Assembly: GCF_002165305.2 (NCBI RefSeq) | Contig: NZ_CP032286.1 | Coordinates: 1 to 64,000 of the forward strand | Source: Acinetobacter sp. WCHA55 | GTDB lineage: Bacteria; Pseudomonadota; Gammaproteobacteria; Pseudomonadales; Moraxellaceae | Length of the DNA: 64,000 bases | Direction of reading: 5' to 3' | Made by a program: the position numbers and the translations under genes | In this document: piece by piece, positions 60,551 through 64,000 of the stretch | How positions within the stretch are numbered: the stretch's first letter is position 1 | Layout of the letters: every line of letters begins with the position of its first letter | Notes under the pieces: model-generated | The model's database searches: none | What the model saw: only the letters and a program-made list of their open reading frames with translations | What the model was told of the DNA's origin: nothing

Positions 60551-61849
60551 ATGTCACTGTTGCGTCGATGGTTCGATCCGATTCGATCGCGTTGGTTTTA
60601 CCAAAAACCGATTCGTCAAACGGTCGTATCTACAGAACAAGGCTTGAGTATTCATTTACGCCTCGACGATGTATATAGCTATTTAGCGGTTCAGCAGTTA
60701 CCACAAATTGAAGAAATTTTAGCGGACGAACTGAAACCATTGAAGGTGGTGATTTCCAGTCGGGCTGCTGAACCTCCGAACCAAATGTCGGCTTTGGAGT
60801 GGCAAACTTATTGTTTAAATGATGCCAAAATTCTGTCGCGTCAGCACCGTTTTAGCTTTCATGAAACGCCAGAACAACCTAGTTCAGAGGCGCTGAGCCA
60901 AGCGGAAACTATCTTGCGACATACCCCGCTGCGAGGACAGGATTTTTTGTATTTGTTGGAAGATGTGTTTCACATGCTGTGGCAAAAACAAGAGGGTAAG
61001 CTGCGCACCTTATATGCGATGGCCAGCCGTCACCATCAAGAGCAACATTTTCCAGAACGTATTTTTAATGATGATGCGGTACTGGCCAGTTACTTCCAGC
61101 TCGGTGACCGTCAGTATCATGCCGTCGATGATCTGCTGCGTTTAACGCGCCGTTTAAAACAACAAAAATTATTTACCGATAACCCCATTTTCTTGATCAA
61201 TCATATTGATTGGCGTGAGCATTTGATTAGTGATGCTGAAGAGTTAAATGAAATTCAGGCGCTCGATCCAGAGTTAGATTTATATGTTGCGCTGGAAGAT
61301 CCAATTTCATGGTTGTTATTGGCTTATATTAAAGAAGAACTGGCCGACTATTATAATATTCAGCTCAATGTCTACCCGCTCAGCTATCATGGTCGAGACG
61401 GATTTGATTGGAGTTTGGCAACGCGTTTATCCAAACGTGCAGAAATCAAATTCACACCGTTTTGCCGCCCGACGCAAGCGGGCACTTTGGCGATGGCGCA
61501 GTTATTTTATAGCGTGCCTGAAGAGCAGCGCATTGATGCTATGTATCGGATATTGAAAGCCGTTTGGACCCAAGGCAAAGATGTATCCTTTAAGTCGCAT
61601 TTTGATCAACTGATGCAAGAATTGGAAATCACAGCATTGATCACCGAAGATGTAGAAGCCAAGCTTCAAGAAAATGACATGCTCTGTGAAATGAAGTCCC
61701 AGCCTGATTTTCCCGTGATTGAACTGCGCGTGGATGGGCAATGTTATGTCTTTAATAGTTTGTATCGTGTCTGGATGATTGAAAGTATTTTCAGTAATGT
61801 GCTCGAAGACCAGTATAAAACCGATCCTGTGGATGAAAGCGAAGGCTGA
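60551..61849 (+). CDS. Tandem GST-kappa/DsbA-like thioredoxin-fold protein lacking catalytic cysteines
   Basis: This 432-aa cytoplasmic protein has two halves that each start like a 2-hydroxychromene-2-carboxylate isomerase/GST-kappa domain. The first opens at about residue 33 with IHLRLDDVYSYLAVQQL, the second near 245 with LYVALEDPISWLLLAYI. The D-x-x-S-x-L pattern replaces the CxxC of DsbA, so it is not a disulfide oxidase. The second half has the helix-rich insert (QAGTLAMAQLFYSVP). The ATG at 60551 follows GAGG. It is a fused double domain with no known function; a glutathione-dependent isomerase activity is possible but unproven. Confidence 0.75.
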   Translation: MSLLRRWFDPIRSRWFYQKPIRQTVVSTEQGLSIHLRLDDVYSYLAVQQLPQIEEILADELKPLKVVISSRAAEPPNQMSALEWQTYCLNDAKILSRQHRFSFHETPEQPSSEALSQAETILRHTPLRGQDFLYLLEDVFHMLWQKQEGKLRTLYAMASRHHQEQHFPERIFNDDAVLASYFQLGDRQYHAVDDLLRLTRRLKQQKLFTDNPIFLINHIDWREHLISDAEELNEIQALDPELDLYVALEDPISWLLLAYIKEELADYYNIQLNVYPLSYHGRDGFDWSLATRLSKRAEIKFTPFCRPTQAGTLAMAQLFYSVPEEQRIDAMYRILKAVWTQGKDVSFKSHFDQLMQELEITALITEDVEAKLQENDMLCEMKSQPDFPVIELRVDGQCYVFNSLYRVWMIESIFSNVLEDQYKTDPVDESEG

Positions 61850-61883
61850 GTCATTAAAGTGCTTATTAATAATGTTAATGATG

Positions 61884-61913
61884 TTTAACAATTAAATTCA
61901 TTGTTAAATTTTA
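61884..61913 (+). terminator. AT-rich inverted repeat after the double GST-kappa gene
   Basis: The arms TTTAACAAT and ATTGTTAAA form a perfect 9-bp stem with a 7-nt loop and a TTTTATT tail. It is weak because it is all A-T except two pairs, but it is placed as a terminator. Confidence 0.5.
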
Positions 61914-61934
61914 TTAATAAATAGGCTTACAAAT

Positions 61935-61953
61935 GAAAATGATTATAATTGGC
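61935..61953 (+). promoter_or_regulatory. Fur box upstream of the TonB receptor
   Basis: GAAAATGATTATAATTGGC matches 14 of 19 positions of the Fur consensus GATAATGATAATCATTATC. It lies 26 bp before the start codon, consistent with iron repression. Confidence 0.65.
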
Positions 61954-61979
61954 ATTCTTTCTGTCTGTTGATCGATGTT

Positions 61980-64000
61980 ATGCGTTTTCATATTTCTTCT
62001 TTGAGCTTATCCATTTTGGCCGTGATGACTACAGCAGCGTTTGCTCAGGGCGAGACACAGGAAACAGCATCATCCCAAGTTTTACCGACTTTGCAATTTG
62101 AAGCCCAAGACGCAGATGAAAAAGCGGCATATGCAGCCAAAACGGCCTCAGCCGTGCTACGTTCTGATGCACCGCTGTTTGAAACAGCACAATCAATCAG
62201 CGTGATTAGTGAAAAACAACTCGAACAGAAACAAGCAAAAACACTGTCTGAAGCTTTGCAGGGCGTAGCGGGAGTCACTGCAGGACAGTATGGTCGCCGT
62301 GGTTGGGATGACTTTATTATTCGTGGGCAGGTTTCCAGTGCACAGACCTATGTCGATGGCTTGCGTATTCAAACTTCTGATAATGCCCTACGTTCAGAAG
62401 ACATCAGTAGTTTACAGTCAATTGAGGTGGTGAAAGGGCCGACATCGACTGGTTTTGGCTTTGCCTTACCGGGCGGCTTAGTTAACTTAACCACCAAACG
62501 TCCTGAATCTGAAACTTTTTCTCGGGGTAGTGTGAGCTATGGCAGTAATGCTTTTGTAGATGGCACATTTGATATCAACTATGCACCAAATGACAGCGAA
62601 AAAGGGGCGTTTCGTGTGGTGGGTCATGCCTCTGATCAGGACGATCCAACAGATTATGTTTATTATAAAAATTATTATATTGCGCCCTCTTATAATTTTG
62701 ATTTAGGCGAAAAAGACGAACTGTCTGTGATTGCCAGCTATCAGCATCGGGATTTTATTCGCCAGCAAGGGGTTCCCTATAGCAATGGCGCTTATAAAAA
62801 TTATTCACCGAGTTTGTTTTTTGGCGCGCCGAATTTAAGCAATACGGTTGATGTTTTGCGCTTAGGTTCGAACTATGCACATTATTTTGATAATGGCTGG
62901 ACCTTTAAGCAAAATTTTGCAGTCACTACAACCGATGCAGATAATAATCCTGTATTGGCGGGGAGTAATAATACATTACCGACCATCAAACGGACGGTGG
63001 AAAGACAGATTAAAGACGATGTGAATTTTGCACTAGATCATAATCTGTCGCGTCATTTCGATTGGGGCAAAACACAATATGATTTGATGATCGGTTTGGA
63101 CATGATGCATGAGCGTAGTGATTATGAACGCCGTCGCAATAGTTTGTCATCTTTTAATGCCAATAATCCTGTTTACACTGCGATTCCAAAAGCAACAACA
63201 ACAATTGCTCATCAAATTACCGATACCCAATATATGGGTGTATATCTACGTAATAATTTTAAAATTGATGATCATTGGATCGTGGGCTTATCAGGTCGTC
63301 ATGACTGGACTCAAGTAGAGGTCGATGATCTTTTCAATGATACGAAATCAAAAAATTCAGATAATGCCTTTACGGGTAATGCATCTTTGATGTATCAGAT
63401 TAATGATATGTTTGCCCCTTACGTGAGTTATGCAACCTCTTTCTTTCCTGTGAGTGATGCTGGTGCAGATGGTACGCTGCTGGACCCAGAAGAAGGGGAA
63501 CAATATGAAGTTGGTGTGAAGTTCCAAGGGCTGAATCAAAGACTGCAAGGTTATGTAGCTTATTATGATTTAACCCGTCAAAACGTAACCGAGACGGATA
63601 CAACAGGTGATTATTCTGTACAAATTGGCGAGCAAAAGACCAAGGGTTATGAAACAGAGTTATCCGCAGCTTTGACGGATCAATGGAACCTGACCGCAAC
63701 CTATAGTTATATTCCTACAGCCAAAATTACTGAAAGTGAAACCAGCAGTGATATTGGCAAGCGAATTAACCATGTGCCTAAAAATGCGGCCTCTTTATCA
63801 ACTCAATATTTCTTTGGTGGTGATCAACTGGGCTGGAATATTGGTGCCAGTGCGAATTATCAAGGCGAGCGTACAGCGCAACGCGGGACTTCTTATGTGC
63901 CACTATCGAGTTATACACTCTACGATGTCAGTGCAGGTTATGAAGCGAAAAATTGGGGCGCAAAATTCAGCGTAAAAAACCTGTTTGATAAAGAGTATTT
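61980..64000 (+). CDS. TonB-dependent siderophore receptor (partial, runs off the window)
   Basis: The frame from ATG 61980 stays open to the window end (673 codons seen). A signal peptide (LSILAVMTTAAFA-Q) is followed by a plug domain (FETAQSISVISEKQLEQK, TLSEALQGVAGV, FIIRGQ, YVDGLR, IEVVKGP, GGLVNLTTKRP) and most of a 22-strand barrel, ending in the conserved VKNLFDKEY segment, which normally lies about 25-45 residues before the C-terminus. So only a short tail is missing. The layout is that of hydroxamate/catecholate siderophore receptors (FhuA/FpvA type); the ligand cannot be named. A Fur box upstream supports iron control. Confidence 0.93.
   Translation, partial: MRFHISSLSLSILAVMTTAAFAQGETQETASSQVLPTLQFEAQDADEKAAYAAKTASAVLRSDAPLFETAQSISVISEKQLEQKQAKTLSEALQGVAGVTAGQYGRRGWDDFIIRGQVSSAQTYVDGLRIQTSDNALRSEDISSLQSIEVVKGPTSTGFGFALPGGLVNLTTKRPESETFSRGSVSYGSNAFVDGTFDINYAPNDSEKGAFRVVGHASDQDDPTDYVYYKNYYIAPSYNFDLGEKDELSVIASYQHRDFIRQQGVPYSNGAYKNYSPSLFFGAPNLSNTVDVLRLGSNYAHYFDNGWTFKQNFAVTTTDADNNPVLAGSNNTLPTIKRTVERQIKDDVNFALDHNLSRHFDWGKTQYDLMIGLDMMHERSDYERRRNSLSSFNANNPVYTAIPKATTTIAHQITDTQYMGVYLRNNFKIDDHWIVGLSGRHDWTQVEVDDLFNDTKSKNSDNAFTGNASLMYQINDMFAPYVSYATSFFPVSDAGADGTLLDPEEGEQYEVGVKFQGLNQRLQGYVAYYDLTRQNVTETDTTGDYSVQIGEQKTKGYETELSAALTDQWNLTATYSYIPTAKITESETSSDIGKRINHVPKNAASLSTQYFFGGDQLGWNIGASANYQGERTAQRGTSYVPLSSYTLYDVSAGYEAKNWGAKFSVKNLFDKEY

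Overview
The window is bacterial chromosome from the genus Acinetobacter. It opens on the first base of dnaA and continues dnaN-recF-gyrB, the usual origin-proximal order. The 16S/23S sequences, the AT-rich base composition, three AdeT-type binding proteins in tandem and an intrinsic OXA-type beta-lactamase all fit that genus. From memory, the OXA protein looks most like the OXA-211/OXA-134 branch (A. johnsonii / A. lwoffii relatives). That species-level hint is inference.

Layout. 1-6.3 kb: replication genes dnaA, dnaN, recF, gyrB, with a parS-like 16-mer inside recF. 6.4-9.3 kb: a small NTF2-like protein, an AT-rich gap carrying two perfect, inverted DnaA boxes, then the ABC-F gene yheS on the minus strand. 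9.5-13.1 kb: three tandem adeT-like periplasmic binding proteins. 13.2-22.5 kb: erpA, a small acidic protein, an anchored matrixin-like metalloprotease, blaOXA, dnaK and grpE (each behind a sigma-32-like promoter), two lipoproteins, an HSL-type esterase and an acetoacetate-decarboxylase-like protein; a second parS-like site sits inside a bidirectional terminator at 21.76 kb. 22.5-29 kb: a periplasmic cyclophilin and a complete rrn operon (16S, tRNA-Ile, tRNA-Ala, 23S, 5S) with promoter, processing stems and terminator. 29.3-34 kb: an AAHS-type MFS transporter behind palindromic operator candidates, a DUF4256 protein, and an NSS-family sodium symporter followed by a 47-residue MetS-like subunit gene.

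34.2-53.8 kb is the most unusual part: about 19.5 kb in two operons that encode very large secreted proteins built from DUF11-type Ig-like repeats and DxNxDG calcium loops. Operon 1 has three genes (881, 885 and 1261 aa). Operon 2 has a 164-aa single-domain protein, a 900-aa paralogue of the first two, a 2004-aa protein whose last ~850 residues look like an outer-membrane beta-barrel, and a translationally coupled 183-aa periplasmic protein. The large repeat proteins and the barrel protein share an N-terminal head motif, and the repeat proteins finish on an exposed beta-strand-like tail. I infer a dedicated surface-fibre or surface-layer assembly system with its own outer-membrane platform; no function is proven by the sequence.

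53.8-64 kb: rsmB and fmt (minus strand, overlapping), two dihydroxy-acid dehydratases of different subfamilies, a double GST-kappa/DsbA-like protein without catalytic cysteines, and a Fur-box-preceded TonB-dependent siderophore receptor cut off by the window edge. No insertion sequence, prophage, integrase or CRISPR array was seen.
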